From contig JAIBCL010000007.1 in NCBI GenBank assembly GCA_019694165.1, forward strand, positions 186,001 to 250,000: 64,000 nucleotides of DNA, given 5' to 3'. The DNA comes from Verrucomicrobiaceae bacterium. Lineage in GTDB: Bacteria > Verrucomicrobiota > Verrucomicrobiia > Verrucomicrobiales > Verrucomicrobiaceae. Under the pieces are notes generated by a model. The model had not been told where the DNA came from, did not search any database, and saw only the letters and a program-made list of their open reading frames with translations. How positions within the stretch are numbered: position 1 is the first letter of the stretch; each line of letters opens with the position of its first letter. Made by a program: the position numbers and the translations under genes. Of the stretch, positions 18,101-25,908 are shown piece by piece.

Positions 18101-19799
18101 CGCCGTCATCGACGCATGGATAAACGGCCTCGCCCCCCTCGCAGCACCTTATCCGCTATCCGCCGTCGTCACCGACTACCGTGCGATTGCTCTCTCGTGG
18201 ACCAGCCAGTCCGCGAACCACACCGGCTTCGTCATCCAGCGCTCGCAGAATGGCGGCACATCATGGTCGCAGATCGCCACGCCCGGAGCGGGCGCTGCTT
18301 CGTTTACGGACATCACCGTCGTCCCTGGCACTGCCTACCAGTACCGCATCGCTGCAAAAAACAGCACCGACACCTCGCCCTGGTCGAACACCGTCCCGGT
18401 CACCACCTGGCCCACGCCAGGCTCGTGGGACGACTGGCAGCGCCTTCATCCGCTCGGCGGGCAGAATTTGCCGCTCCAGAATCCGGATGGAGACACCTCC
18501 GCCAATCTTCTCGAATACGCGCTCGGCACCAATCCTTCCGGAGGTGGCTCCGGCCAGGAGCGCTTCTATCTCACCGGCAACATGTCCGGCGGACTCGATG
18601 CCGTCGCCATTCGGCCATCGAACGTCATCGGAGTCACCTGGACTTTCTGCATTGCGTCCTCGCTCGGCAAACCGATGCCGTGGATCGCCTGGACGCAAAG
18701 CCCTGTCATCACCAACAACAGCGACGGCACGCAGACTCTCACCTTCCCCAACATCGACACCATCCCCGCGCTCGCCGCCGCCAGACAGGGCTTCGTCCGC
18801 CTTGAGGTCACGCTCAATGCCACCGGCGAGTCCGCACACAGCGCCACCTGGCTCTGGGATGCGCACACCTTCGCCACCGGCACGCGCAGCTTCGGCCCGG
18901 CGATGCTCAAGCCCGAGCGCTTCTCCGGCATCGTCAATGGCGGCGGCACCATCCTCAATCTCGTCACCAGCGCGGGCGGCACCAGCGTGCGCGGCCGCTT
19001 TGATCCGGCGCGCGCCGCCTACATCGAGATCACCAGCGGCACCTATGCCGGACAGCGCTTTGACATCGACATCGCCGCCTCCACCACCACCACGCTCGCA
19101 CTCGACCCCGCCTCGCCGCGCAACACCACCGCGCCCGTCCCCGACCTCACCGGCGCCACCGTCATCGCGCGCGATCATTGGACGCTCGGTGACATGTTCC
19201 CGCCCGCGCACTGGCAGGCTGCCTCCAGCGCCACGCGCTCCGATCGCGTCATGTTCTACTCTCCCGCCGCCGGCTGGACCTACTACTGGCTGGCGCTCGT
19301 CGGCGGCACGCCGCGCTGGGTGCGCCAGGCCGATGCCACACTCACCGACCAAAGCCCCCTCATCATCCCGCCCGGTGCCGGCCTGTTTGTCCGCAAAATC
19401 GGCGCCACCGCTGAAATCCTGCTCACCGGCGTCCTGCGTGAGAATGCCTTCGTTCTGCCATCACCGGCCGGCATCACGCTCATCGCATCGGGCTGGCCCG
19501 CCGACCAGTCGCCCGCCTCCCGCGCCATGCTCCTCAGTGACGGCTTCACCGGTGCCAATGCCTCCTCAAACGCCGATCAGTTCATGCGCTGGGCACCCGA
19601 CCTCAATCCCGCATCCGCCGAAGGCTTCCTCAGCCACTATCTCCTCAAGACCGCCACGCTCCAATACTGGACTCCCATGGGCAACGCCACCCTGCCAAAC
19701 GAAAACAACACCCTTCTCTTCCCCCGCCATCAGGCCGCCTTCATAAAGCTCAAGAACGCGCAGCCAAACTGGACACTCCCATCGCCCTGGCAGCCCTGA
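15156..19799 (+). CDS. Giant secreted PQQ-type sugar dehydrogenase / dihaem cytochrome-like / Fn3 protein
   Basis: 1547 aa from ATG at 15156, chosen because a signal peptide follows (SHRPSRLLFACLSLVAVSARA). Residues 20-255 hold several repeats of the form 'V-x-W-x(3)-DFV...LGTRTNSGV'. About 270-670 is a glucose/sorbosone dehydrogenase-like propeller (HEDCGMLGIAFHPQFG, GGDMFFGPDGFLYVSNGDEG, EEFYAIGLRSPHRM, VFIGDIGQAAREEVD). About 680-990 is a cytochrome-like region with two haem motifs, CMSCH at 822 and CSSCH at 903. An Fn3 domain lies near 990-1080, and a beta-rich C-terminal region (to 1547) resembles verrucomicrobial TIGR02597 proteins. It probably oxidises sugars or alcohols outside the cytoplasm and passes electrons to haem. 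It is monocistronic. Confidence 0.88.
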   Translation: MSHRPSRLLFACLSLVAVSARAEFSAVCKVVTGSGAAAYEVRTWGSPQAFVANTGGVILGTRPQTVAMESFTVSPNGDLYSVQVAGWDPSKYEIYRYRDAYDFVNNNNTIIGVNSTAGVLAGVTFDASGQFYAVQDVTVGGGSRSYLVKRWASITDFVYDTNPTTLGTRTNSGVQTGIEFIDGRLCSIEEKTGGGVLSYEVWDWGTSFAGFISKTGTKTGTRTGIEQTVAIFSMSHDVPQPQTVVARSPQWPWLGNRFPASIPGSQAGWATTNAFPNLTFEDPVKMLPQPNSNRLWVIGRQGHIWWFENNPATTDKTLALDHYNSTMGHEDCGMLGIAFHPQFGQAGSPNRGYIYVWYNYRPTGNTGSVGANYNRLSRFTLADGASIIDPASEYVLINQFDEHSWHNGGDMFFGPDGFLYVSNGDEGGANDQYNNTQKINDGLFSGVLRIDVDRDASRSHPVRRQPRAGGTPPAGWPGTYTQGYYIPNDNPWLDPGGSVLEEFYAIGLRSPHRMTRDPLTGTVFIGDIGQAAREEVDILARGANFQWGYREGDISGPKAMPSPLIGTDTPPVWSYSRSQGDSCVIGGHVYRGTSLAADIGGKFVFGDYISGRIWAMAWQGAPAAHVTQLTIVTGYTLSGFGVDQGNELYLMSLGAQGKILKLVHAQTQQPPATLSATGAFSDLATLTPAPGVIAFDVNSPLYSDNALKQRWIAVPNNGAPYDSTETVGFNSAAEWTYPAGTVLIKQFDLAVDDTNPDIRRRIETRFNVKTTSGEWYGVAYKWRADGSDADLLEDSATENVTIATQGGGTRMQSWYFPSRSDCMSCHTPASSQVLGPRTWQLNGTYSYPGTTTTGNQLQIWSDIGMFDQTLTPAQIAGFLKTVSIHDTTAPLETRVRSYLDSNCSSCHRPGGVRARMDFRFTTPLSQQSIVNGPLNDTLGINGAYEVAPGSIWQSMMHIRIGSLDPSIQMPPIGRGTVDSSALAVIDAWINGLAPLAAPYPLSAVVTDYRAIALSWTSQSANHTGFVIQRSQNGGTSWSQIATPGAGAASFTDITVVPGTAYQYRIAAKNSTDTSPWSNTVPVTTWPTPGSWDDWQRLHPLGGQNLPLQNPDGDTSANLLEYALGTNPSGGGSGQERFYLTGNMSGGLDAVAIRPSNVIGVTWTFCIASSLGKPMPWIAWTQSPVITNNSDGTQTLTFPNIDTIPALAAARQGFVRLEVTLNATGESAHSATWLWDAHTFATGTRSFGPAMLKPERFSGIVNGGGTILNLVTSAGGTSVRGRFDPARAAYIEITSGTYAGQRFDIDIAASTTTTLALDPASPRNTTAPVPDLTGATVIARDHWTLGDMFPPAHWQAASSATRSDRVMFYSPAAGWTYYWLALVGGTPRWVRQADATLTDQSPLIIPPGAGLFVRKIGATAEILLTGVLRENAFVLPSPAGITLIASGWPADQSPASRAMLLSDGFTGANASSNADQFMRWAPDLNPASAEGFLSHYLLKTATLQYWTPMGNATLPNENNTLLFPRHQAAFIKLKNAQPNWTLPSPWQP

Positions 19800-19938
19800 A
19801 GGCGACCTGTTGCTCAGGCCGAGTCGGCCACCCGCCTGCGGACAGGCATGACGCAAATGATGATTCGATGCATCGGAGAATCGTCCGACAGCGCTCTTGT
19901 CACGACGGCAGTTCATATCCTATGCTGAACCAGCACTT

Positions 19939-20982
19939 ATGAAGCTTCCCTCGGACAGCAGCTTGAGCCGGAAAGACTTTCTCAGACTCACGACGGGGAT
20001 TTTGTCAGGCTTGGGCATACCCGGTGTCACCTCGGCGGCGGATGCTGGGCGGGCGGAGCCTCTGGGTGAGCATTACCTCACTCAAGGGCTTACGGCGATG
20101 GCGCGGGCTCAGACATGGTTTGATGCTCACTGGGGAGCGGGCATTCTCGCCGGGTATTACCTGTGCCGGGATCATCCGCTGGATGCGGCAACCGTGGCGG
20201 GTATCCGACAACAGATGGACACGGTACTAAAGGTGCGGGCAGAGCAGTTCTCTCCGATGAAGGAAGGAGCAGTGGAGGAAAAGCACATCGCAGAGGTGAC
20301 GGAGGCTCTGCGCCCAGCGATGCAGGGCGGGCTGCGGGCGCACGGTCACGCGGTGATCTTCGCGGCCCTGGCCACCCGCGCGCTGCGCGATGCACCACAA
20401 ATGGCGAGGGCGGTCATCACCGAGCCGCTGTGCGGCCTGAGCAGGCAGATCGTGAAATTGAAGCCGCAAAAGCCAGCTCCTGGCGCTCAAGGATACGTCG
20501 GCACGCAGGCCATGATCGAGGCCACCTTCGACAGTATCGCCCGATTCCAGAGTCTGCTGGGCCATCCCGAGATACGACGTCCCAATTTTACCCACATGAT
20601 CACGCACACCGAAGCGCTCATGAGCTTGGAGCAGATGGGCTTTGCCAACTTGGCCCGCGCCGGGCATGCGGGCCACCGCGCACACATCAGCGCCCCGGTG
20701 CCAACCGTCCCTGGCACAGCCGCCACGGGCGACCATCAACGGGTTCTGGAGAGCGTCATGAACGGAAGCTTCTGGTCCGACGCCGCGAACAAGGCCCGCT
20801 GGCAGGAACGGTGGAATGAAACCTCGAATCCCAACGGCGACTGGATCGCCTCCGGTCATCTCTTCAAAGTGCTCTACAGCTACCATCGCTTGATGAGCCG
20901 GGTGGGTGATCCCGATAAGGTCAAAATCTGCACCGCAATCCTGTTGGAACGCTATCTGAACCCGGCGGTGCGAGGAGGCTGA
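19939..20982 (+). CDS. Exported protein of unknown function, 347 aa
   Basis: Translation from ATG 19939 gives a signal region with a Tat-like core (LSRKDFLRLTTGILSGLGI, residues 9-27), so export is likely. The mature protein is mostly helical, with 'AQTWFDAHWGAGILAGYYLCRDHPLD', a conserved-looking 'HGHAVIFAALATRAL', 'TEPLCGLSRQIVKLKP' and several His/Trp-rich segments ('FTHMITHTEALMSLEQMG', 'RAGHAGHRAHIS'). The histidine clustering could indicate metal binding; I do not recognise the family. A longer in-frame start at 19897 would precede the leader and is less likely. Confidence 0.75.
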   Translation: MKLPSDSSLSRKDFLRLTTGILSGLGIPGVTSAADAGRAEPLGEHYLTQGLTAMARAQTWFDAHWGAGILAGYYLCRDHPLDAATVAGIRQQMDTVLKVRAEQFSPMKEGAVEEKHIAEVTEALRPAMQGGLRAHGHAVIFAALATRALRDAPQMARAVITEPLCGLSRQIVKLKPQKPAPGAQGYVGTQAMIEATFDSIARFQSLLGHPEIRRPNFTHMITHTEALMSLEQMGFANLARAGHAGHRAHISAPVPTVPGTAATGDHQRVLESVMNGSFWSDAANKARWQERWNETSNPNGDWIASGHLFKVLYSYHRLMSRVGDPDKVKICTAILLERYLNPAVRGG

Positions 20983-21285
20983 GTTCAACCGAAAGCCGGG
21001 GAAACCGGATGTCGATGGATGCGGATCAACGGGAATGAAGCACCGCCAGAAGGTCGAAGCGGCGCGGGGTGCAACTCTCGGACGCGCATCAGATGTGCGC
21101 CCGGTCCAGTCCTGCCGTGCCCTGCATTTCCCCTTTTCACAGCCACGGAACCCAGGAACGTCATCTTGATGGGAGCCGCCCGGTACGGAGCCGCACGCCG
21201 GGTAGTGCGGGTGGGCTGCCGGGCGCAATCCCGTCACCTCGACTCGATTCGGTCTCCGATCTCTTTTGCGGATGTGCGTGCCCCA
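20983..21285. other. Intergenic region with structured, non-coding sequence
   Basis: 303 bp between convergent genes. The right half is very GC-rich and carries nested complementary segments described in the separate RNA-like feature at 21171-21240. I see no convincing protein. Confidence 0.6.
21171..21240 (+). ncRNA. Candidate structured RNA: H-type pseudoknot plus hairpin
   Basis: CCCGG (21179-21183) pairs with CCGGG (21198-21202), and CCGCAC (21191-21196) pairs with GTGCGG (21205-21210). The two stems interleave, the signature of an H-type pseudoknot. Directly after, GGTG (21210-21213) with CACC (21235-21238) and CGGG (21220-21223) with CCCG (21230-21233) form a second stem, followed by CTCGACTCGATT. 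This layout recalls the 3' end of a self-splicing or mobile-element RNA, but no reverse transcriptase or endonuclease is adjacent. It could be a decayed remnant or a stand-alone RNA. Confidence 0.35.
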
Positions 21286-21831
21286 TCATTTCCTCGGTGG
21301 AGAACATGGAGGCAGAAGCGGTCCATTTAGCACGCTTTGTATGAAGTCATGTTTTGCTTGTGTGTATGCCTTGCGATCATGCCGATAGGCTGCAAGTGCT
21401 TGCTGCTTGAGCTTCTCATATGCGAGTCGAACTTGTGGCTGATTCCGAAGCGCATCCCTGAATTTCAAGTAGTTGTCCCATTCGACGCCAGAAACGGCGA
21501 CCACATGAAGATAATATGTGCGGCTCTCATCCGGTCCTTTCGCAAAGAAATGGTCATTCCTTCCTTCTCTGTCGCCCCAGTAAGTGTAGCCATGGCGATC
21601 AAGAATCTCAGGCCATGGCTCAATGTCCTCGAAAGATCCAACCAAGATCGCGATGTCAATGACAGGCTTGGCAGACAAATCGGCGACGGCCGTACTGCCA
21701 ATGTGTTCGATTGCCAGCAGAGATGTTCCAAGAACTTCCCTGAGAAGGCGCTTTTCCTCCTCAAACAACAATGACCATTCGTGCTGGTGCGCAGCCAAAA
21801 CAACCTCACCGCGTTTCAAGCCGAGAATCAT
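21286..21831 (-). CDS. GrpB family protein (UPF0157, nucleotidyltransferase fold)
   Basis: 181 aa from ATG at 21831; the longer frame would need a TTG. The family hallmark 'AIEHIGSTAVADLSAKPVIDI' lies near residues 40-60, followed by 'GYTYWGDREGRNDHFFAKG', 'YYLHVVAVSGVEWDNYLKFRDALR' and the C-terminal 'AYRHDRKAYTQAKHDFIQ'. GrpB proteins have a polymerase-beta-type nucleotidyltransferase fold and in some bacteria are fused to dephospho-CoA kinase; the reaction is not established. It stands alone and convergent to the exported protein on its left. Confidence 0.9.
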   Translation of the reverse strand: MILGLKRGEVVLAAHQHEWSLLFEEEKRLLREVLGTSLLAIEHIGSTAVADLSAKPVIDIAILVGSFEDIEPWPEILDRHGYTYWGDREGRNDHFFAKGPDESRTYYLHVVAVSGVEWDNYLKFRDALRNQPQVRLAYEKLKQQALAAYRHDRKAYTQAKHDFIQSVLNGPLLPPCSPPRK

Positions 21832-22270
21832 GCTTCTGTGGCCGAGACGGCTAATTTGTAGTGACGGCGAACGCAAGCCTGTGCAGACACGACAGACGGC
21901 TGCGAACTGTTGCCACCAGCGCTTCCTTCGCCCTTGGTTCGCCGATCATTTGCTCTGGAGGGGAATCATGTGGAGTGGCCGACAGTGTTGCGGCCTATCT
22001 TCAAGAAAGCAGCGACTCAGGCAATGCAATTCCCCAAAACTCCGCCTGAAATCTCGCAAGTATCTCAGGATGTGAAATCAAAGCACTCTCGGCTGCCTGA
22101 ACGCTGGCTACTGTACGGCCTTTGCTGATGGATGGATCCGCCTGCACACTCCAACAGCAGGCAGGGATCAAGCCCTGATGAGACACGCCCGATGGCATCA
22201 TCCCTCTCGACGATGGCTGGCGGCTCGATTCAGGACACCGGCTCGATCAGCCGCCCGCCGCGGACAAATC
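21832..22270. other. Intergenic region, nothing recognised
   Basis: About 440 bp between grpB-like and the secreted protein at 22271. Short open frames exist on both strands (for example minus 22001-22201) but none shows a signal peptide, domain or conserved motif. It may contain decayed coding sequence and the promoter of the grpB-like gene. Confidence 0.5.
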
Positions 22271-22783
22271 CTACTTGGCCGCGGGCGCTTCCGTGAGGAT
22301 CGGCAGATCGAAAGACAGTCTGGCCACCTTGGCGTAGTCTCCCGGCTCGTTGAGCGTCACTTCACCTTTCACGCGATCTCCCGTGACCGTGGCTTTGCCA
22401 TGCAGGATGGTTTGGTCGGGCTCGTTTTTCTTCGAGAAAACGGCGCCACCGCCGTCACCCACCAGATAACGAAGCGTGCCGTCTTCCTTGAAGGAGGCCT
22501 TCACATATGAAGGCCCGCCTTCCAGCGTCATCGTCTCCTCGGCGTTGGCCTTTGCCACCTGCTCAAACTGTTTCGGGGTCAGCGGCTTCACGGTCGCGAT
22601 CACGATGACACGGGGCTCGTTGAAGGTCTTTCCCCGCAACGCGACCACACTGCCGTACACCGTCGGCCGACCCTGCACGCTGAGGCTGGCTTGAACCGAT
22701 GTTTCCTGAGCGTGGCCGGACACCTCAGAGATCGAGAGGAGAAGCGCCACAAGAGCGACCACGCGAGAAGGTTGAAGGATCAT
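22271..22783 (-). CDS. Secreted hypothetical protein, 170 aa
   Basis: ATG at 22783 begins a signal peptide (MILQPSRVVALVALLLSISEVSGHA-Q). The mature 145 residues look beta-rich, with 'SVQGRPTVYGSVVALRGKTFNEPRVIVIAT', 'TLRYLVGDGGGAVFSKKNEPDQTILHGKATV' and 'VKGEVTLNEPGDYAKVARLSFDLPIL', similar in feel to small secreted proteins that report on metal or sugar binding, but I do not recognise the family. It is a single gene, divergent from the acyltransferase at 22953. Confidence 0.75.
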   Translation of the reverse strand: MILQPSRVVALVALLLSISEVSGHAQETSVQASLSVQGRPTVYGSVVALRGKTFNEPRVIVIATVKPLTPKQFEQVAKANAEETMTLEGGPSYVKASFKEDGTLRYLVGDGGGAVFSKKNEPDQTILHGKATVTGDRVKGEVTLNEPGDYAKVARLSFDLPILTEAPAAK

Positions 22784-22952
22784 GGCGCGGATTGGAGCGC
22801 CCGACCAAATCTTTGTCAACAGACCAAAGTCCGGTTGAGGCCTCTCATATTGCCAATGCGCAAAACAGTCCTCCACTCCCGTCGAATGTACAGTTCATCA
22901 TGATTTCCCCCGATAAGCACGCGTGGCAACTTGCGTAGGTCGGATCGCCGTC

Positions 22953-24182
22953 ATGTCCGAAACCCGATCGCCTTCCGCTCCGCCCCCCGCGTCCACGCGT
23001 CTCATGTCCGTGGATGCGTTGCGCGGGTTTGACATGCTGTGGATCGTCGGCGCGGGCGGGATCGTGACGGCGCTGGAGCAGATGAGCGCGAATCCGGTGA
23101 CGACGCTGCTCGCCACGCAATTGAAGCATGTGGAGTGGGAGGGCTTCCGCTTCTACGACCTGATCTTTCCGCTGTTCCTGTTTATCGTCGGCGTGTCGCT
23201 CGTGTTCTCGCTCGACAAGGCACTCGCCCAGGGCGGTCGGGCGCAAGCGCTCGGGCGTGTGTTCCGCCGGGGTGCGCTGCTCTTCGCCGCGGGAGTCTTT
23301 TACTACGGTGGTGTGTCCAAACCGTGGCCGGAGGTGCAGCTCGGCGGAGTGCTGCAACGCATCGCAGCCTGTTACGTGCTTGCGGCGCTGATCTACACCT
23401 TTGTCCGTTCACCTCGAAAACTCGTCGCGGTGTGCGCGGTGTTGCTCGCGGGCTTCTGGGCGCTGGTGACCTGTGTTCCGGTGCCGGATTTCAAATTGGA
23501 GCGGCCGGTGGTGGAGGAGATCGCGCAGCGTATCGGCTCGGACTCTCATGCGGCCATCGCTGCCTCGGTGCCGGGACGCGTGCGCGGCTCGTACGAAGAG
23601 GGCCGGAATCTGGTGAACCACTTCGACTTCCTTTACCTGCCAGGCAAGAAGCCGCAGCACTATTACCTGAATGAAGGTCTGCTCTCCACGCTGCCCGCCA
23701 TTGCGCTGCCGTTGTTCGGCGTGCTCGCGGGCATGTTGTTTAAGAACAGCTCGATCGATCCCGGGCGGAAGATCGTCTGGCTCGTCGGCACTGGGTTCGC
23801 CTGCATCGCGCTTGGGCTGCTATGGAGCCTGTCATTCCCTCTCATCAAGCGCATCTGGAGCTCGTCCTTCGTGCTCGTGGCCGGTGGCTGCAGCGCGCTG
23901 CTGATGGCGTTGTTCTACTGGCTGGTCGATGTGCGGCAGTGGCGTGGATGGTGCCGGCCGTTTGTGTGGATCGGTTGCAACGCGCTGACGATCTACCTCG
24001 CCTCGTCCATCATCGGCTTCCAGCCGCTCGCGGCCCGCTTCACCGGTGGCGATGTGCGGCAATTCTTCGACACGCATGTAGCAAACGGCTTCGGCAGTCT
24101 CGTCACGGCCTGCACGGGATTGATGCTCGTCATCCTGTTCGCCCGTTTCCTTTACCACCGTCAGATCTTCCTGCGGTTGTGA
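22953..24182 (+). CDS. HGSNAT/DUF5009-type membrane acyltransferase
   Basis: 409 aa, about ten hydrophobic segments. The hallmark 'RLMSVDALRGFDMLWIVG' near residues 18-35 and 'FYDLIFPLFLFIVGVSLVFS' near 70 are typical of the heparan-alpha-glucosaminide N-acetyltransferase-like family (COG4299, DUF5009/DUF1624). 'VLQRIAACYVLAALIY' and 'FVWIGCNALTIYLASSII' follow. Members transfer acetyl groups from cytoplasmic acetyl-CoA to sugars on the outer face of the membrane. ATG 22953 is preferred; a GTG 30 bp upstream would add ten residues. Substrate is not predictable. Confidence 0.88.
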   Translation: MSETRSPSAPPPASTRLMSVDALRGFDMLWIVGAGGIVTALEQMSANPVTTLLATQLKHVEWEGFRFYDLIFPLFLFIVGVSLVFSLDKALAQGGRAQALGRVFRRGALLFAAGVFYYGGVSKPWPEVQLGGVLQRIAACYVLAALIYTFVRSPRKLVAVCAVLLAGFWALVTCVPVPDFKLERPVVEEIAQRIGSDSHAAIAASVPGRVRGSYEEGRNLVNHFDFLYLPGKKPQHYYLNEGLLSTLPAIALPLFGVLAGMLFKNSSIDPGRKIVWLVGTGFACIALGLLWSLSFPLIKRIWSSSFVLVAGGCSALLMALFYWLVDVRQWRGWCRPFVWIGCNALTIYLASSIIGFQPLAARFTGGDVRQFFDTHVANGFGSLVTACTGLMLVILFARFLYHRQIFLRL

Positions 24183-24367
24183 GGTGGGGGCATGCTCAGG
24201 GCCTGGTCTCTTTGCTGGTGATCTCTCCGGCGAAGACCCAGGGGATCGGGGTCACTCCGGGCAGACGCACCGGGCAGTCCGGCATCCTTGCAGGAAGGGA
24301 TCGCTGGAATACTTCAAACGAGGATCAACTATCTGAACGCACGAGCACCCACTCCGCAGACAGCCCC

Positions 24368-25381
24368 ATGCCCGAGCGCCCCCGAACGACGCCATTGATC
24401 CAAGTCACCCACCTGCAGGCCATCCACTTGCCGGAGGCTGGACTATGGCTCGACCCACCGGTGGCGAAGGACCGGGCGTTCGTCTCTCATGCGCACAGCG
24501 ACCATGTGGCACGGAACCGGACGGCCATCTGCACTCCGCTCACGCGCGACCTGATGCTGAAGCGCGGCAGTGCGGGACGGCGCACGGAGTTCCTTACGCC
24601 AAATCCTGGAGAGGTGATGGAGCTGGATGGCTTCGCTCTGCGGCTGCTGCCGGCGGGGCATGTGATGGGATCGGCGATGTTGCACATCACGCGCCTGTGC
24701 GACGGGGCGGCCCTGCTTTACACAGGAGACTACAAACTGCGGCGCGGCATCACGGGCGAAGCGGCGGAGTTGCTGCCGGCGGACACCCTCGTCATGGAGA
24801 CGACCTTCGGCCTGCCCCGATACAAGTTTCCGCCGGCGGTGGAAATCGCGGAGGCGATGGTCCGATTCGTGAACGAGGCCCTCGTCGCAGGCGGGACGCC
24901 GCTGCTTCTGGGCTACTCGCTGGGCAAGGCTCAGGAGATTCTCGGCGCGCTACGGTCGCTGCCTCACCCAGTAATGCTGCATCCGTCTGTTGCGGAGATG
25001 ACCCGGCTGCTGGCTCCACATCTCGGCGCGCTCCCTGCATGCGCGCCTTTCGACGTGGCCCGTGCCGCCGGTCATGCAGTGATCCTGCCGCCGGGCGCAC
25101 CTCAGATCGACGAGCTGCGGGAACGGGCCGCATGCCGTGTGGCCATGGTGAGCGGCTGGGGCCTCGATAAAGCGGCGAAATACCGATACCGCGTCGATGA
25201 AGTGTTTCCTCTGAGCGATCACGCGGACTATCCAGAGCTGATCGAGACGGTGGAGCGGGTGAAGCCCCGCCTGATCTACACCGTGCATGGATTCACGCGC
25301 GAATTCGCCTCCGACCTCCGACGTCTCGGCCACGATGCCAGGGCGCTCGGCCAGGAGGAGCAGCTCGATCTCTCATTGTGA
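24368..25381 (+). CDS. MBL-fold exonuclease-like protein (DNA ligase-associated type)
   Basis: 337 aa starting at ATG 24368; the frame is open much further upstream but that part overlaps the acyltransferase in another frame. Metallo-beta-lactamase motif I is present as HAHSDH (residues 39-44), with 'AGHVMGSAML', 'LYTGDYKLRRG', 'METTFGLPRYKFP' and the late 'FPLSDHADYPELIE' typical of the beta-CASP/mRNA 3'-processing (COG1236) group. In many bacteria this type is encoded next to an ATP-dependent DNA ligase and helicase; neither is present here. It is probably a nuclease acting in DNA repair or RNA processing. Confidence 0.88.
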   Translation: MPERPRTTPLIQVTHLQAIHLPEAGLWLDPPVAKDRAFVSHAHSDHVARNRTAICTPLTRDLMLKRGSAGRRTEFLTPNPGEVMELDGFALRLLPAGHVMGSAMLHITRLCDGAALLYTGDYKLRRGITGEAAELLPADTLVMETTFGLPRYKFPPAVEIAEAMVRFVNEALVAGGTPLLLGYSLGKAQEILGALRSLPHPVMLHPSVAEMTRLLAPHLGALPACAPFDVARAAGHAVILPPGAPQIDELRERAACRVAMVSGWGLDKAAKYRYRVDEVFPLSDHADYPELIETVERVKPRLIYTVHGFTREFASDLRRLGHDARALGQEEQLDLSL

Positions 25382-25435
25382 TTCCGGCCAAGCCTTGCTC
25401 CGCCTGTCCTCTGCCGGGCACACGCCGGCAGCAAA

Positions 25436-25454
25436 CCGCCGGTTGAGCCGGCGG
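25436..25454. terminator. Hairpin between convergent genes
   Basis: CCGCCGG TTGAG CCGGCGG forms a perfect 7-bp stem with 5-nt loop in the 122-bp gap between the MBL-fold gene and yraN, which converge. There is no run of T on either side, so its role as a terminator is uncertain. Confidence 0.35.
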
Positions 25455-25503
25455 AATCCGTCCTCCCGTCACCGACATCGAAGCCGCCGGGCCGCAAGTT
25501 TTG

Positions 25504-25908
25504 CTACCGGCCGGCCAGCGAACTCTCAGGCAGTTGGAATGCGTTTTCGATCACATTCAGCCGCGGCAGTTCGCCATCGATCAGGAGCACCTCGACGATG
25601 TCGAAGCGGAACTTGATCTTCGGGCGGCCGAGCAGCCGCAGCCATTCCTGGGCTCCGCGCTGAATGAGCCGCTGCTTCTCGGGTGTCACGGCATCCGCAG
25701 GCCGGCCGAACGCGTCGCTCGTCCGGGTTTTCACCTCGCAAAACGCCAGCACGTTCCTGTGCCGGCAGACGATGTCCACCTCGCCGCCGCGCGGAGCACG
25801 GAAGTTCCGGTGCAGCACCTTGCGTCCGTTCCGTCGCAACCAGAGCTGGGCGAGGTTTTCACCCAGCAGGCCGAGTTCGGCGCGCGAGAGCGGCACGCCG
25901 CTACGCAT
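25504..25908 (-). CDS. YraN family protein (UPF0102, endonuclease-like)
   Basis: 134 aa from ATG 25908, giving the usual family length of 120-130; a longer in-frame start at 26022 would overlap rnhB by 122 bp and add residues unlike the family. The core 'GENLAQLWLRRNGRKVLHRNFRAPRGGEVDIVCRH' followed by 'FCEVKTR' is the family signature and carries the E/D-ExK residues of a restriction-endonuclease-like fold. Its start codon overlaps the rnhB stop by 8 bp, so the two are co-translated. rnhB-yraN adjacency is widespread in bacteria and supports a nucleic-acid role. Confidence 0.93.
   Translation of the reverse strand: MRSGVPLSRAELGLLGENLAQLWLRRNGRKVLHRNFRAPRGGEVDIVCRHRNVLAFCEVKTRTSDAFGRPADAVTPEKQRLIQRGAQEWLRLLGRPKIKFRFDIVEVLLIDGELPRLNVIENAFQLPESSLAGR

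Noticed and set aside
18181-19746. Open frame of about 521 codons on the plus strand inside the giant gene
   Set aside because: Pro/Ser/Ala/Arg-rich translation without domains, in a second frame of a well-supported secreted protein.
20227-21237. Open frame of about 336 codons on the minus strand opposite the exported protein at 19939-20982
   Set aside because: Low-complexity, Arg/Pro/His-rich translation typical of antisense frames, no recognisable domain, and it overlaps the clear plus-strand gene.
22001-22201. Minus-strand frame with 'VASVQAAESALISHPEILARFQAEFWGIALPESLLS'
   Set aside because: Looks faintly protein-like but has no ribosome site, no family and no partner; insufficient to call a gene.
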